A stretch of 45,195 nt of DNA from Streptomyces sp. ISL-94. GTDB taxonomy: Bacteria; Actinomycetota; Actinomycetes; Streptomycetales; Streptomycetaceae. Both the position numbers and the translations under genes were made by a program. The notes beneath the pieces are model-generated. The model saw nothing but the letters and a program-made list of their open reading frames with translations, had not been told where the DNA came from and made no database searches. How positions within the stretch are numbered: position 1 is the stretch's first letter; every line of letters begins with the position of its first letter. Location of the stretch: contig NZ_JAGGOZ010000044.1 of the NCBI RefSeq assembly GCF_018614075.1, forward strand, positions 1-45,195. Reading direction: 5' to 3'. This document shows, in pieces, positions 9,283-18,190 of the stretch.

Positions 9283-9938
9283 GACGTCCTCCTGAGGGTG
9301 GCGGCCGCCGGCCGGGGCGCTCTCCCGCCGACGGCCAGGCCGGCGGCAGGGGTGGCGCCGGCGAGCGCGGCGTCGAAGGACTCGCACAGCAGGTGCACGG
9401 CCACCAGGTGGGCCTCCTGCACGGTCGCCGCCGTGTCCGCGTCGATGCACAGGGCCTGGTCGGCGGCTTCGGCCAGCGGGTTCGGGGAGGCGCCGGTCAG
9501 CGCCCAGACCTCCACGCCCGCCGCGCGGGCCGTCATCGCGGCGGAGAGCAGGTTGGTGCTGCGCCCGGAGGTCGACAGCAGGATCAGCACGTCGCCGTCC
9601 CGGCCGTGGGCCGCCACTTGACGGGCGAAGACGTGCTCGAATCCGTAGTCGTTGCCGATGGCCGTGACGCTGGACGTCTCCGCGTGCAGGGCGATGGCCG
9701 AATAGGCGGCGCGTTCCTCGCGGTACCGGCCGACGAGTTCGGCGGTCAGGTGCTGCGCCTGGGCCGCGCTGCCGCCGTTCCCGGCAGCGAGCAGCCGGCC
9801 GCCCGCGGGCAGTACCACGGCCAGCCGGCGGCCCCAGTGGGCGAGTTGGTCCAGCCCGTGGACGCGCAGGCGTTGCAGGGCGTCCTGGAGCGACTGGCAG
9901 TGCTGGTGGGCTCCTGCGTGTGCGGGGGTCTGGCTCAT
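9279..9938 (-). CDS. gmhA: D-sedoheptulose-7-phosphate isomerase (SIS domain)
   Basis: A 219-residue SIS-domain protein. The motifs LLAAGNGGSAAQAQHLTAEL, IGNDYGFEHVFARQV and LLSTSGRSTNLLSAA match GmhA, including the Ser/Thr-rich phosphate loop; QEAHLVAVHLLCE holds the C-terminal catalytic His region. It converts sedoheptulose 7-phosphate to D-glycero-D-manno-heptose 7-phosphate, the substrate of the coupled hldE. The ribosome site at 9938 is weak, and 132 bp separate it from the GT4 gene, so a second promoter for gmhA-hldE is possible. Confidence 0.9.
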   Translation of the reverse strand: MSQTPAHAGAHQHCQSLQDALQRLRVHGLDQLAHWGRRLAVVLPAGGRLLAAGNGGSAAQAQHLTAELVGRYREERAAYSAIALHAETSSVTAIGNDYGFEHVFARQVAAHGRDGDVLILLSTSGRSTNLLSAAMTARAAGVEVWALTGASPNPLAEAADQALCIDADTAATVQEAHLVAVHLLCESFDAALAGATPAAGLAVGGRAPRPAAATLRRTS

Positions 9939-10070
9939 GGCGTCGGGCCGGCCGCTCGCGAGAGCGGTCCGGGCCCCACCTCCTTCAGGCTTCGAGGCTG
10001 CGCGGGACGGGCCGCCGGTCCGGCGGGACCGGGCGGGCGGCGGGGGTCGAAGGGGCGCTCGCCCGCGGAA

Positions 10071-11336
10071 TCACGGGGCCCCGGCGGCGGTGAGGCGCCC
10101 GGCGAGCGCCTGGCGGTAGGCCCGCTCCGTGGCCGTGGCGACGTGCGCCCAGCCGTACCGGCTCGTCACCCGTCGCCGGCCGGCCGCGCCGTAGGCCTCC
10201 CGCAGGCCGGCGTCGGCCAGTAGCTCGGCCACGGCCTCGGCCAGCGCGCCGGGGTCCCCGGGCGGTACCAGCCGCCCGGTCTCCCGGTCGACGACGGTGT
10301 CGAGCTGGCCGCCGACGGCACTCGCCACGACGGGGCGGCCGCAGGCCATGGCTTCCAGCGGCACGATGCCGAACGGCTCGTAGTCCGCGGGGCACAGCAC
10401 GACGTCGGCGCTGCGCATCACGGTGGGGACCTCGCCGCACGGGACCGCGCCGAGGAAGCGCACGCGGTCGGCGACCCCGGCCCCGCGGGCGATGTCGCGC
10501 AGCCGGCACACCTCCGGATCCCAGTCCAACGAGCCGGCCTCGGGACCGCCCGCGATCACGAGCTCCGCCTCCGGCAGGCGGGCGAGCGCGGCGATGGACA
10601 CGGCCGCTCCCTTGCGGGGGACCAGCCGGCCGACCTGCAGCAGCCGGTAGCGGTGACGCGTCCCGCGGTCGGCGACAGGACCGTCCGGGCGGAACCGGTC
10701 GGTGTCGACGCCGCAGGGGACGACATCGGCCTTGTCTGCGGGGATGCCCATCCGTTCGAGCTCGGCGACTTCGTCCCGGCAGGTGGCCACCACCCGGTCG
10801 CAGCCCAGGCCGACCTCCCGTTCGAAGCCGATGCGCGACGGCGGACTCGTGTCGGTGGCGCCCTGGTACCTCTTCTTGACCGTTCCGAGCGCGTGGTAGG
10901 TGTGCAGCATCGGCAGCCGCAGCTCTCGCGCTGCCGTGAGGGAGGCGAGGCCCGACATCCAGAAGTGCGAATGGATCAGGTCGGGGGGCTGGTCATGCCG
11001 CCAGCGGTTCATCAGGTAGTAGGAGAACTTCCTTATGTGCGGCAGGAGTTCATCCTTGGGCAGGTGCTCCGCCGGGCCGGCCGGGACGTGGTACACGGTG
11101 ACACCGGGGCGCATGAGGGTGCGTTCGGGCAGGTCACGCGCATCGCGGCGGGTGTAGACCGTCACCCGGTGGCCGCGGTCGGCGAGAGCCCCGGCCAGGC
11201 AGGCCACGTGCACGTTCTGTCCGCCCGCGTCGACTCCGCCCAGGGCGGCGAGCGGGCTCGCGTGTTCGGATACCAGCGCCACGGACAGCGACCGCCGGGG
11301 AGTGGCGGGGAGGGCGGACCGGGGGGAGGAAGTCAT
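10071..11336 (-). CDS. Glycosyltransferase family 4
   Basis: A 421-residue retaining GT-B enzyme. The N-terminal acceptor domain has LGGVDAGGQNVHVACLAGAL, the motif shared with MshA and sucrose-phosphate synthase-like enzymes. The donor domain has LLQVGRLVPRKGA and EPFGIVPLEAMACGRPVVAS, with the EX7E pair. The ATG at 11336 overlaps the stop of the upstream transferase (ATGA), so the longer in-frame extension is not used. It acts at the cytoplasmic face on a nucleotide-sugar; donor and acceptor are unknown. It belongs to the heptose glycan operon. Confidence 0.9.
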   Translation of the reverse strand: MTSSPRSALPATPRRSLSVALVSEHASPLAALGGVDAGGQNVHVACLAGALADRGHRVTVYTRRDARDLPERTLMRPGVTVYHVPAGPAEHLPKDELLPHIRKFSYYLMNRWRHDQPPDLIHSHFWMSGLASLTAARELRLPMLHTYHALGTVKKRYQGATDTSPPSRIGFEREVGLGCDRVVATCRDEVAELERMGIPADKADVVPCGVDTDRFRPDGPVADRGTRHRYRLLQVGRLVPRKGAAVSIAALARLPEAELVIAGGPEAGSLDWDPEVCRLRDIARGAGVADRVRFLGAVPCGEVPTVMRSADVVLCPADYEPFGIVPLEAMACGRPVVASAVGGQLDTVVDRETGRLVPPGDPGALAEAVAELLADAGLREAYGAAGRRRVTSRYGWAHVATATERAYRQALAGRLTAAGAP

Positions 11337-12295
11337 GACCGTACCTCCGTCATCAGCCGCTCCCAGTCGTCCAGGAAGCGTTTGAGGCCGTAGCGTTCGA
11401 GGGCCGCCTGCCGGGCCCGTGCGCCGTCCTCGGCCGCTGCCTCCGGTTCGGCGAGGTAGTGGCGGGCCGCGCGGGCCAGTACCTCGGGCCGGGTGGACAG
11501 GACGCCGGTGCCGGGCGGCACGGCCTCCACGGCCTCCGTGGCGGCCAGCGCCACGACGGGCATCCCCAGGTGCATGGCCTCCAGGAGGGACAGGCCCAGG
11601 GAGGTCCAGCGCACGGGATGCACGTAGAGGCGGCGCTGCGCCATGGCCGCGTGCAGGTCCCGCTGGGGCAGCTCGTGCGAGCGGCACTGCTCGGCGGGCA
11701 GGCCCAGGTGTGCGGCGAGCCCTTCGGTGCGCATGCCGAAGACGTCCAGGGGCGCGGACCGTGCCAGAGCGGGCAACAGGTCGGTGCCGGTGTAGCGGCC
11801 GCGTCGGACCGGCTCGTTGACGACCACGGCGGCGCGGGGCAGGGCGCCGGTGTAGAGGTGCCCCGGATCGACGATGCCGTGCTCGATGACCTCGGCCCGG
11901 GTGCTGCCGCTGTCCCAGAAAAGCCGGTTGAAATGGGTGACGTGCACCAGCGTCAGGTCGTCGCGGTCGGCACACGGATGGCGGGTCAGCGGCACGGCTC
12001 CGTCCGGAGCGTTGTGCTCCAGGTACACGGCGGGGACGTCCCTGCCCGGGCGGCGGCGGAGCCAGCGCTCGGCCAGCTCCGCCTCATGGGGCCGTTGCAG
12101 TACGACGAGGTCGACGGGCGTGTCGGCAAGTTCGGCCGGAGTGACCTCACGGACCGATTCCGGCCAGTCGAAGGTGCGGGCCCGCCCCAGTCCGTCGGGC
12201 CCCCGGTCCGGCGTGACGGGCACCAGGTAGGTGTGCGCTCCCTGGACGAACGCGGTCGTCCAGGAACCGTGGACGTGCCACAGGAGGATGTTCAT
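11333..12295 (-). CDS. Glycosyltransferase, GT1/GT4-like
   Basis: A 320-residue protein starting MNILLWHVHGSWTTAFVQG. The C-terminal half has a GT-B donor region, SLGLSLLEAMHLGMPVVALA, and RRLYVHPVRWTSLG before it. The N-terminal half is short and less conserved, with VYLEHNAPDG suggesting an acceptor pocket. The ATG at 12295 overlaps the preceding stop (ATGA). This small transferase type recurs in actinobacterial glycan clusters, and its specificity is not known. Confidence 0.82.
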   Translation of the reverse strand: MNILLWHVHGSWTTAFVQGAHTYLVPVTPDRGPDGLGRARTFDWPESVREVTPAELADTPVDLVVLQRPHEAELAERWLRRRPGRDVPAVYLEHNAPDGAVPLTRHPCADRDDLTLVHVTHFNRLFWDSGSTRAEVIEHGIVDPGHLYTGALPRAAVVVNEPVRRGRYTGTDLLPALARSAPLDVFGMRTEGLAAHLGLPAEQCRSHELPQRDLHAAMAQRRLYVHPVRWTSLGLSLLEAMHLGMPVVALAATEAVEAVPPGTGVLSTRPEVLARAARHYLAEPEAAAEDGARARQAALERYGLKRFLDDWERLMTEVRS

Positions 12296-13371
12296 ACGCT
12301 GGCTCCTCGATCGTTCTCGCTGCGGTCCGGCACGCGGGCGGGGTGCCCGTTCACCGGTGGGTGTCCGAGGAGTCCGGCCACGGCCGCCAGTACCTCTGCG
12401 TCGCTGACGGAGTCCAGACAGGGGTGTCCCGGAAGCGGGCACTCCCGGGCCCTGCTGCCGGCGCAGGCGGCAGCGTGGTCCCCCAGCAGGACGTGCGGCA
12501 CGCGGTACGGCCGCCAGCGCTCCGCCGGCACGACGGGGGCGAAGAGGCAGACGACCGGGGTGCCGACGGCGCACGCGAGGTGCATGGGGCCCGTGTTGCC
12601 CGTCACCACGACCCGCGCGCCGGCCAGGACGCCGGCCAGTTCGTGCAGGTCACCCGTGGCACCGCCCAGATCGAGTCCGTGATGTCCGGCCACCTCGGCG
12701 GTCAGGTCCTTCTCCGCACGACTGCCGGTGACCACCACACGGTGTCCCGCCCCGTGCAGCGCGGCGGCGGCGCGCGCCGCGCGGGCGGCACTCCACCTGC
12801 GGGCGGCCACGGCGGCCCCCGGATGGAGCACCACGTACGGTTCCGGACCCGTCAGCCGTGTGGTGTCGGGCGGCGGGAGCACGCCGAGCCTCCCGTCGTC
12901 CCCGGGCGGCAGGGAGAAACCGAAGGCGCGCACCAGGTCGAGGGCGGCCTCGGCCTCGTGCCGTCCGGGCAGTCGGTGGTGCCGCAGGCTCAGCAGGGAG
13001 CCGGGATACTCCTCGCAGTCGGCGGCGACCCGCTCCACTCCCGCGAGTGCGAGCAGCAGGGCGGTCGGCAGCGGACTCTGGTGGTACGACACGAGGACCA
13101 CGCCGCGGTCGAAGCGGCCGGCGGACAGGGCGTCGACCAGCAGGCCGCATTCCTCGCGGGAGGTCCTGCCGGGCTCCAGGCCCACCCACGGTGCGTCGTA
13201 GACCAGTACCTGGTCCACGCCGGGCAGCAGCCGGGCCGCCGGAACACCGAGGGGCCCGCAGAGCAGCGTGGTGTGCGAGGAGCCGGCCGCCACCGCTCGC
13301 AGGGCGGGTCCGGCCAGCAGGACGTCCCCGGCACTGTCGAGGCGTACGACCAGGCTGCGCGGGAGGCTCAT
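12292..13371 (-). CDS. Glycosyltransferase family 9 (heptosyltransferase-like)
   Basis: A 359-residue GT9 protein. It has LVVRLDSAGDVLLAGPALRA at the N-terminus, YVVLHPGAAVAARRWSAARA in the centre, and VVTGNTGPMHLACAVGTPVVCLFAP in the donor domain. The C-terminus has cysteines in AACAGSRARECPLPGHPCL, a feature of several Gram-positive GT9 proteins. The ATG at 13371 overlaps the gmhB stop. With gmhA, gmhB and hldE in the same operon, ADP-heptose is the most likely donor (inference). Confidence 0.88.
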   Translation of the reverse strand: MSLPRSLVVRLDSAGDVLLAGPALRAVAAGSSHTTLLCGPLGVPAARLLPGVDQVLVYDAPWVGLEPGRTSREECGLLVDALSAGRFDRGVVLVSYHQSPLPTALLLALAGVERVAADCEEYPGSLLSLRHHRLPGRHEAEAALDLVRAFGFSLPPGDDGRLGVLPPPDTTRLTGPEPYVVLHPGAAVAARRWSAARAARAAAALHGAGHRVVVTGSRAEKDLTAEVAGHHGLDLGGATGDLHELAGVLAGARVVVTGNTGPMHLACAVGTPVVCLFAPVVPAERWRPYRVPHVLLGDHAAACAGSRARECPLPGHPCLDSVSDAEVLAAVAGLLGHPPVNGHPARVPDRSENDRGASV

Positions 13372-14033
13372 CGCGTGCCGCCGGGCTCGCGCAGCGGCCT
13401 GTCCGCGTCCAGGATCAGGCGGACTGCGGCCAGCAGGTCGGGCGCCGTCTGACCGGCGGAGGCGACCTCCTCGGGCCGGGTGGCCGGTGTCGGTACCAGC
13501 ACGCTGCGTGCTCCGGCCGCTTCCGCGGCCCGCACGTCGGCCCCGATGTCGCCGACGACCACCGTGCGCCGGGGTGCGACGCCGAGCCGTTCGCATGCGG
13601 CGAGCACCAGTCCGGGCGAGGGCTTGCGGCAGCCGCATCCGTCCTCGGGCCGGTGCGGGCAGACCGCCCACACGGCGAACGGCCCCAGCAGGGCGTCCAC
13701 GCGCAGCCGTACGGACTGCACCTGGTCCCGTGTCAGCAGTCCCCGGGCGACTCCCGACTGGTTGCTCACCACGCCGGTCGGGATGCCGCGGCCCCGCAGG
13801 GCGGCTATCGCGGCCCGGGCGGAGGGCATGGGAACCACGCGGGCCGGGTCGCCGTTGTAGGGGACGTCGACGACGAGGGTGCCGTCACGGTCGAAGAGGA
13901 CAGCCTCCGGCAGACCGTCTTGCGCGCGGGAGCGGCCGCGGGGCCGGGCGGCGGCACGTGCGTCGCCCCACAGCCAGGGGCCGTCGGGTGGCGGCTCGCC
14001 ACGGCGTGCGCGGGCGGCGAGGGGGCGTGTCAT
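13368..14033 (-). CDS. gmhB: HAD-IIIA phosphatase, GmhB-like
   Basis: A 221-residue HAD hydrolase. VLFDRDGTLVVDVPYNGDP contains the nucleophile and acid-base aspartates, VVSNQSGVARG is motif II, and VVVGDIGADVRAAEAAGA is motif III/IV. The insert CPHRPEDGCGCRKPSPGL is the zinc-binding loop of GmhB-type bisphosphatases. It would remove the C7 phosphate of heptose 1,7-bisphosphate. The ATG at 14033 overlaps the preceding stop; the first 40 or so residues are Arg-rich and not conserved, so an internal start is possible. Histidinol phosphatase is the main alternative, unlikely in this context. Confidence 0.88.
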   Translation of the reverse strand: MTRPLAARARRGEPPPDGPWLWGDARAAARPRGRSRAQDGLPEAVLFDRDGTLVVDVPYNGDPARVVPMPSARAAIAALRGRGIPTGVVSNQSGVARGLLTRDQVQSVRLRVDALLGPFAVWAVCPHRPEDGCGCRKPSPGLVLAACERLGVAPRRTVVVGDIGADVRAAEAAGARSVLVPTPATRPEEVASAGQTAPDLLAAVRLILDADRPLREPGGTR

Positions 14034-15118
14034 GACCGCACCCGTTCGACCGGTGACTTCTTCGGGGTCGCGGTGCGGGCTCCCGGCGGCTGCGCGGGTC
14101 CGAGGGGCCGGGCTGCGCGGTGCAGGACGTGGCCGCGCAGCCAGTGCCAGGCGGCCACGGGCGGAATGAGGACGCTCGTCACGACCATGGTGGCGGTCTC
14201 GTTCCGGGTCCGCGGTCCGGGCCCGATCCGTGCCGCGGCGAACTCGGCGGTCCCGGCGAGCCAGCTCCCGGCACACACGGCGGCGGCGCCGCCCCTGCCG
14301 GCCAGCGCGCACCCCACGGCGGCTGCCGCCGCCGCGCTGACCGCGAGATGGCGCGGCAGCCGGCCGCGCGGAGCGGAGGCCCGCGCCCACCAGTCGTGGC
14401 CGTGCAGGCGGCTCATCAGCACGTCGTCCGCATTGCCCGCCTGGACCCGTACGGATACCCAGCGGTCGGCGGGGCGGACCGGATGCGTGGTGCGGCGGGT
14501 GCCGGGGGCCAGGTGCCACCCGCCGTCGAGCAGGCGCAGGGCGAGGTCCGCGTCTTCCCGGAAGGCGCGCCGGAAGCGTTCGTCGAAGCCGCCGGCCGCC
14601 TCCAGCGCCTCACGCCGGAAGGCCATGTCGGCGGTGATCCAGCGGGCGGTGGACAGTCCCGCGGTATTGCGCTCCCAGTCCGTGGGGCGGCGCCCGGCCG
14701 GGAGCGGGACGTCGATGCGCGCGGTGACGGCGGCGGTGTCGCGCGCCGCCGACGCCAGGTCGCGGGCCAGGTCCCTGCCCCATGTGGGCCCCGGCACCAC
14801 GTCGTCGTCAAGGAAGACGATCCACGGCGCCGGGCCGGCGGCGGCGGCCCGGAACCCGGTGTTGCGGGCCGCGGCGGGTCCCCGTCCGCCGCCGGCCACG
14901 ACGGTGGTGACCGGGCGCAGCGCCTGCGGCACGTCCAGGGCGGGCAGCGTGCCGTCGGCGTCCGCGCGGTCGTGGACGAGGACCAGCTTCGCCGGTCCGG
15001 TGCCGTCGGCCGTCGCGGCCGCGAGGGCCTCCAGGCAGGCCCGCAGACTCGGCCTGCCGAGTGTGGGGACGACCACGGCGTACGGTTCGGCCGTCGTTCG
15101 CTGCGTCATCGCGGTCAC
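14030..15118 (-). CDS. Glycosyltransferase family 2
   Basis: A 362-residue GT-A enzyme. VVVPTLGRPSLRACLEALAA starts the nucleotide-binding fold, WIVFLDDDVVPGPTW contains the DxD metal motif, and FREDADLALRLLDGGW has the catalytic ED pair. From about residue 260 there are two hydrophobic segments (Ala/Gly-rich), so the C-terminus is probably membrane-anchored with the catalytic domain in the cytosol. The GTG at 15118 overlaps the carbamoyltransferase stop (GTGA) and follows AGAGGAAGC; an ATG at 15109 is an alternative. Confidence 0.88.
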   Translation of the reverse strand: MTAMTQRTTAEPYAVVVPTLGRPSLRACLEALAAATADGTGPAKLVLVHDRADADGTLPALDVPQALRPVTTVVAGGGRGPAAARNTGFRAAAAGPAPWIVFLDDDVVPGPTWGRDLARDLASAARDTAAVTARIDVPLPAGRRPTDWERNTAGLSTARWITADMAFRREALEAAGGFDERFRRAFREDADLALRLLDGGWHLAPGTRRTTHPVRPADRWVSVRVQAGNADDVLMSRLHGHDWWARASAPRGRLPRHLAVSAAAAAAVGCALAGRGGAAAVCAGSWLAGTAEFAAARIGPGPRTRNETATMVVTSVLIPPVAAWHWLRGHVLHRAARPLGPAQPPGARTATPKKSPVERVRS

Positions 15119-16770
15119 GCTTCCTCTCCGTTGCAGAACAGTCCGCCCCGCCGAACGGCGTACGGTCCGATGGCGAGCAGGTCCACCGGTGACGAGCCGA
15201 AGCACTCGAGCGCGTCCCGGGGGTCGTCCACCATCGGCCGGCCGGCGGTGTTCAGGCTGGTGTTGACGACCACGGGCAGTCCGGTCCGCCGCTCGAACTC
15301 GGTGAGCATGCGTGCCACGAGGGGTTCCGTACTCCGGTCCACGGTCTGGATGCGGGCCGTTCCGTCGACGTGGACGACGGCCGGGATCCGCTCCCGCCAG
15401 TGGGGGGCCACGTCGTGGACGAAGAGCATGTACGGGCTGGGCAGCGGCCCGTCGAAGATCTCGGAGGCGCGTTCGGCGAGCACCATGGGCGCCACCGGCC
15501 GGAACTGCTCGCGGCCCTTGACGTCGTTGAGCCGTTCCAGATTTCCCGCGTGGCCGGGGTGCGCCAGGAGGGAGCGGTGCCCCAGGGCGCGCGGCCCGTA
15601 TTCGGAACGGCCCTGGAACCAGGCGACGATGGCGTTGTCGGCGAGGGCCTCGGCGACGGTGGCGGCGATGTCCTGCGGTCGCTCGAACGGCACGCCGGCC
15701 GTCTTGAGCCAGGCCCCGAGCTCCGCATCCGACCAGTCGCGGCCCAGGTCCGCGCCGGTCATCGGTTCGGGCTCGTCTCCCGCCCCGGCGGCAAGGAGCA
15801 GCGCCGAGCCGAGGGCTGTTCCGGCGTCGCCGGCGGCGGGTTGCACCCAGACCCGGGAGAAGGGTCCCTCGCGGGCGATGCGGGAGTTGGCGACGCAGTT
15901 CAGGGCGACGCCCCCGGCCAGGGTGAGGACCTGGTCGTGGGTACGGCCGTGCAGCCAGCGCGCCAGGTCGAGCAGCGTCTCCTCCAGCACGGCCTGGGCG
16001 CTCGCGGCGACGTCCGCGTGGGCGGCGGTCCACGGCTCGTCCTCGCTGCGGGGCGGGCAGAACTCGTGCCAGGGGACGCCGGTCGCGTGGAAGCCGCCGT
16101 CGCCGGTCGGGTACACGTACCGTCGCAGTTCCGACAGCATGCGCGGTGTGCCGTGGGACGCGAGGGCCATCACCTTGAACTCGTCGGAGGAGCGCAGGAA
16201 GCCGAGGTGGCCGGTGAGTTCCTCGTACACGAGCCCGAGCGAATGAGGGAGGTCCTGCGCGTACAGCGGCTCCAGGCTGTTGCCGGTCCGGCGCGCCGCG
16301 AGGTGTGAGGCGCGCTCGCCACGGCCGTCGAGGACCAGGACGGAGCTGGTGTCCGCGCCGTCGGCGGCGAACGCGCCGGAGGCGGCGTGCGCCATGTGGT
16401 GGGGCACGAAGCGGACGAGGGCCGGGTCGAGACCGGGGAGCGCGGCCGCCAGGAACCCCGGGGCCTGGCGGGCGTACGTCTGGCGCAGGTGGTCCCACGG
16501 GTCGTGCAGCCCCATGTCCTCGGCGGGCCGGGCCAGGGCTGGATCGTAGGAGTAGGCGACGGCGTCCAGGTCCTGGGGACGCAGTCCGGCGCGGCGCAGG
16601 CACCATGCCGCGGCCTGCTCGGGCAGCTCCCAGGCGGAGAACGGCACGGGCCGCTTGCCGTGCTTGCGGCGCGAGAAGCGTTCCTCCTCGGTCGCGGCGA
16701 CGGTGCGGCCGTCGATGACGAGGGCGGCGGCGGGATCGTGGAAGAGCGCGTTGATTCCGAGAATGCGCAT
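15115..16770 (-). CDS. Sugar O-carbamoyltransferase, NodU/TobZ family
   Basis: A 551-residue carbamoyltransferase, close to the family length of about 560. The N-terminal Kae1-like domain has LGINALFHDPAAALVIDG, EEERFSRRKHGKRP and VPHHMAHAASGAF (metal-binding histidines). The C-terminal YrdC-like part has YGPRALGHRSLLAHP, KGREQFRPVAPMV and VNTSLNTAGRPMVDDPRDA. Such enzymes make carbamoyl-adenylate from carbamoyl phosphate and ATP and transfer the carbamoyl group to a sugar hydroxyl (NodU, TobZ). It lies between an epimerase and a GT2 in the glycan operon, so the acceptor is probably a glycan or nucleotide-sugar intermediate. The start at 16770 begins MRILGINALFHDP; upstream AAAGG is somewhat distant. 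Confidence 0.92.
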   Translation of the reverse strand: MRILGINALFHDPAAALVIDGRTVAATEEERFSRRKHGKRPVPFSAWELPEQAAAWCLRRAGLRPQDLDAVAYSYDPALARPAEDMGLHDPWDHLRQTYARQAPGFLAAALPGLDPALVRFVPHHMAHAASGAFAADGADTSSVLVLDGRGERASHLAARRTGNSLEPLYAQDLPHSLGLVYEELTGHLGFLRSSDEFKVMALASHGTPRMLSELRRYVYPTGDGGFHATGVPWHEFCPPRSEDEPWTAAHADVAASAQAVLEETLLDLARWLHGRTHDQVLTLAGGVALNCVANSRIAREGPFSRVWVQPAAGDAGTALGSALLLAAGAGDEPEPMTGADLGRDWSDAELGAWLKTAGVPFERPQDIAATVAEALADNAIVAWFQGRSEYGPRALGHRSLLAHPGHAGNLERLNDVKGREQFRPVAPMVLAERASEIFDGPLPSPYMLFVHDVAPHWRERIPAVVHVDGTARIQTVDRSTEPLVARMLTEFERRTGLPVVVNTSLNTAGRPMVDDPRDALECFGSSPVDLLAIGPYAVRRGGLFCNGEEA

Positions 16771-16869
16771 GACGGTGCGGGCCTTTCGGCTGTGGGTATC
16801 GGCCGTCGGCGCCGGCACGGGCCGGGACGGCAACGCTTGCGGACCTGCGGTCTGCGTTCTGCGGAGGGG

Positions 16870-17832
16870 TCAGTTGTCGGCGTGGGCGCGGAACCAGTCG
16901 ATGGTGCGGCGCAGCCCTTCTTCGGCCGTCACGAGCGGCTCCCAGCCCAGCTTGTCCCGGGCGAGCGTGATGTCGGGGCAGCGCACGGCCGGGTCGTCCG
17001 TCGGTCGCTCCACGAAGGTGATCTCCGAGTGCGACCCCGTCAGTTCGATGATCCAGCGGGCCAGTTCCAGCATGGTGAGTTCGGCGGGGTTGCCGATGTT
17101 CACGGGGCCCGGCATGCCGTGGCCGGCGGCCCTGAGGATCCCCGAGACGGTGTCGTCCACGTAGCACAGGGAGCGCGTCTGCAGGCCGTCGCCCGTGACC
17201 GTCAGCGGGGCGCCGGCCAGAGCCTGGCGGATGAAGGTGGGGACGGCGCGTCCGTCGTAGCCCCGCATGCGCGGACCGTAGGTGTTGAAGAGCCGCACGA
17301 CGCAGGTGTGGGTGCCGAGCGTGGATCCGTGCGCCGTGGTGAGGGCCTCGCCGAAGCGCTTGGCCTCGTCGTAGACGCTCCGGGGGCCGACGGGGTTGAC
17401 GTGGCCCCAGTACCGCTCGTTCTGCGGGTGTTCCTGCGGATCGCCGTACACCTCGGAGGTGGAGGCGAGAAGGAACCGGGCCCCGCTGCGGCGCGCGAGG
17501 TCCAAGGCGTTGCGGGTACCGAGGCTGCCCGCTTCCAGCGTGTGCACCGGCAGCCGGAGATAGTCGGCGGGAGAGGCGGGAGAGGCGAGGTGGAGGACGA
17601 GATCGGGGGGCCGCTCCACGGTGAAGGGCCGCGAGACGTTCGCCTCCTGGAGGGTGAAGCCGGGGCGGTCGGCCAGATGGGCCACGTTCTCGAGCCGTCC
17701 GGTGCTGAAGTCGTCGACGCAGGTGACCGCGGTGCCCGCAGCCGTCAGCGCGGAGCACAGGTGCGAGCCGACGAAGCCCGCGCCGCCTGTGACGACGGCG
17801 TGCTCCCAAGTCGGTACCGCGACAGAGCCCAT
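16870..17832 (-). CDS. NAD-dependent epimerase/dehydratase, UDP-xylose-synthase-like
   Basis: A 320-residue extended SDR. VTGGAGFVGSHLC is the Rossmann motif. STSEVYGDPQEHPQNERYWG, VNPVGPRSVYDEAKRFGE (catalytic YxxxK) and RLFNTYGPRMRGYDGR closely resemble UDP-glucuronate decarboxylases, and the length fits. The start at 17832 follows AGAGGAGACC. It is the first gene of the glycan operon. UDP-xylose formation from UDP-glucuronate is the best guess; another nucleotide-sugar epimerisation is possible. Confidence 0.85.
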   Translation of the reverse strand: MGSVAVPTWEHAVVTGGAGFVGSHLCSALTAAGTAVTCVDDFSTGRLENVAHLADRPGFTLQEANVSRPFTVERPPDLVLHLASPASPADYLRLPVHTLEAGSLGTRNALDLARRSGARFLLASTSEVYGDPQEHPQNERYWGHVNPVGPRSVYDEAKRFGEALTTAHGSTLGTHTCVVRLFNTYGPRMRGYDGRAVPTFIRQALAGAPLTVTGDGLQTRSLCYVDDTVSGILRAAGHGMPGPVNIGNPAELTMLELARWIIELTGSHSEITFVERPTDDPAVRCPDITLARDKLGWEPLVTAEEGLRRTIDWFRAHADN

Positions 17833-18190
17833 GATGGTCTCCTCTCGGAAAGGGGGAGAGCGCGGGACGCAGGGATCGCGGGGCGGCGGCTGCCCCACCG
17901 CCCGTACCTGGGAACAACCCGACCCGCAGGGATTACCTCAGACTGCCCCAGGGCCCCGGATGCCGCCCGGGGAGAGAGGGCATCCGGGTGACGACTCCCT
18001 GGAGCGGCGCTTCGGCGCGGCGAGCGGGCCGGCTGCGGACGGGTGATGGAGGTCCGGTTCCCGCGTGCCGCGGCCGCGTACGGTCCGGGAGGGCCACCAC
18101 GGCCCTCGTTCCTGCGGGGGTCGGCTGGGCTCGGTGGGGGCGCAATGGATCTCGGCAGCGTGGAGCGAGCCTCGACGGAGGATGCCGGCT
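17833..18190. other. Upstream region of the glycan operon
   Basis: About 360 bp without a credible gene between the divergent epimerase and the cold-shock remnant. It should carry the main promoter of the 17.8-7.9 kb operon. I found no clear operator or RNA element. Confidence 0.4.

Noticed and set aside
14030..17917. 1295-codon minus-strand ORF
   Set aside because: Only its end is the real GT2 gene; the rest is a shadow of the carbamoyltransferase and epimerase in other frames.
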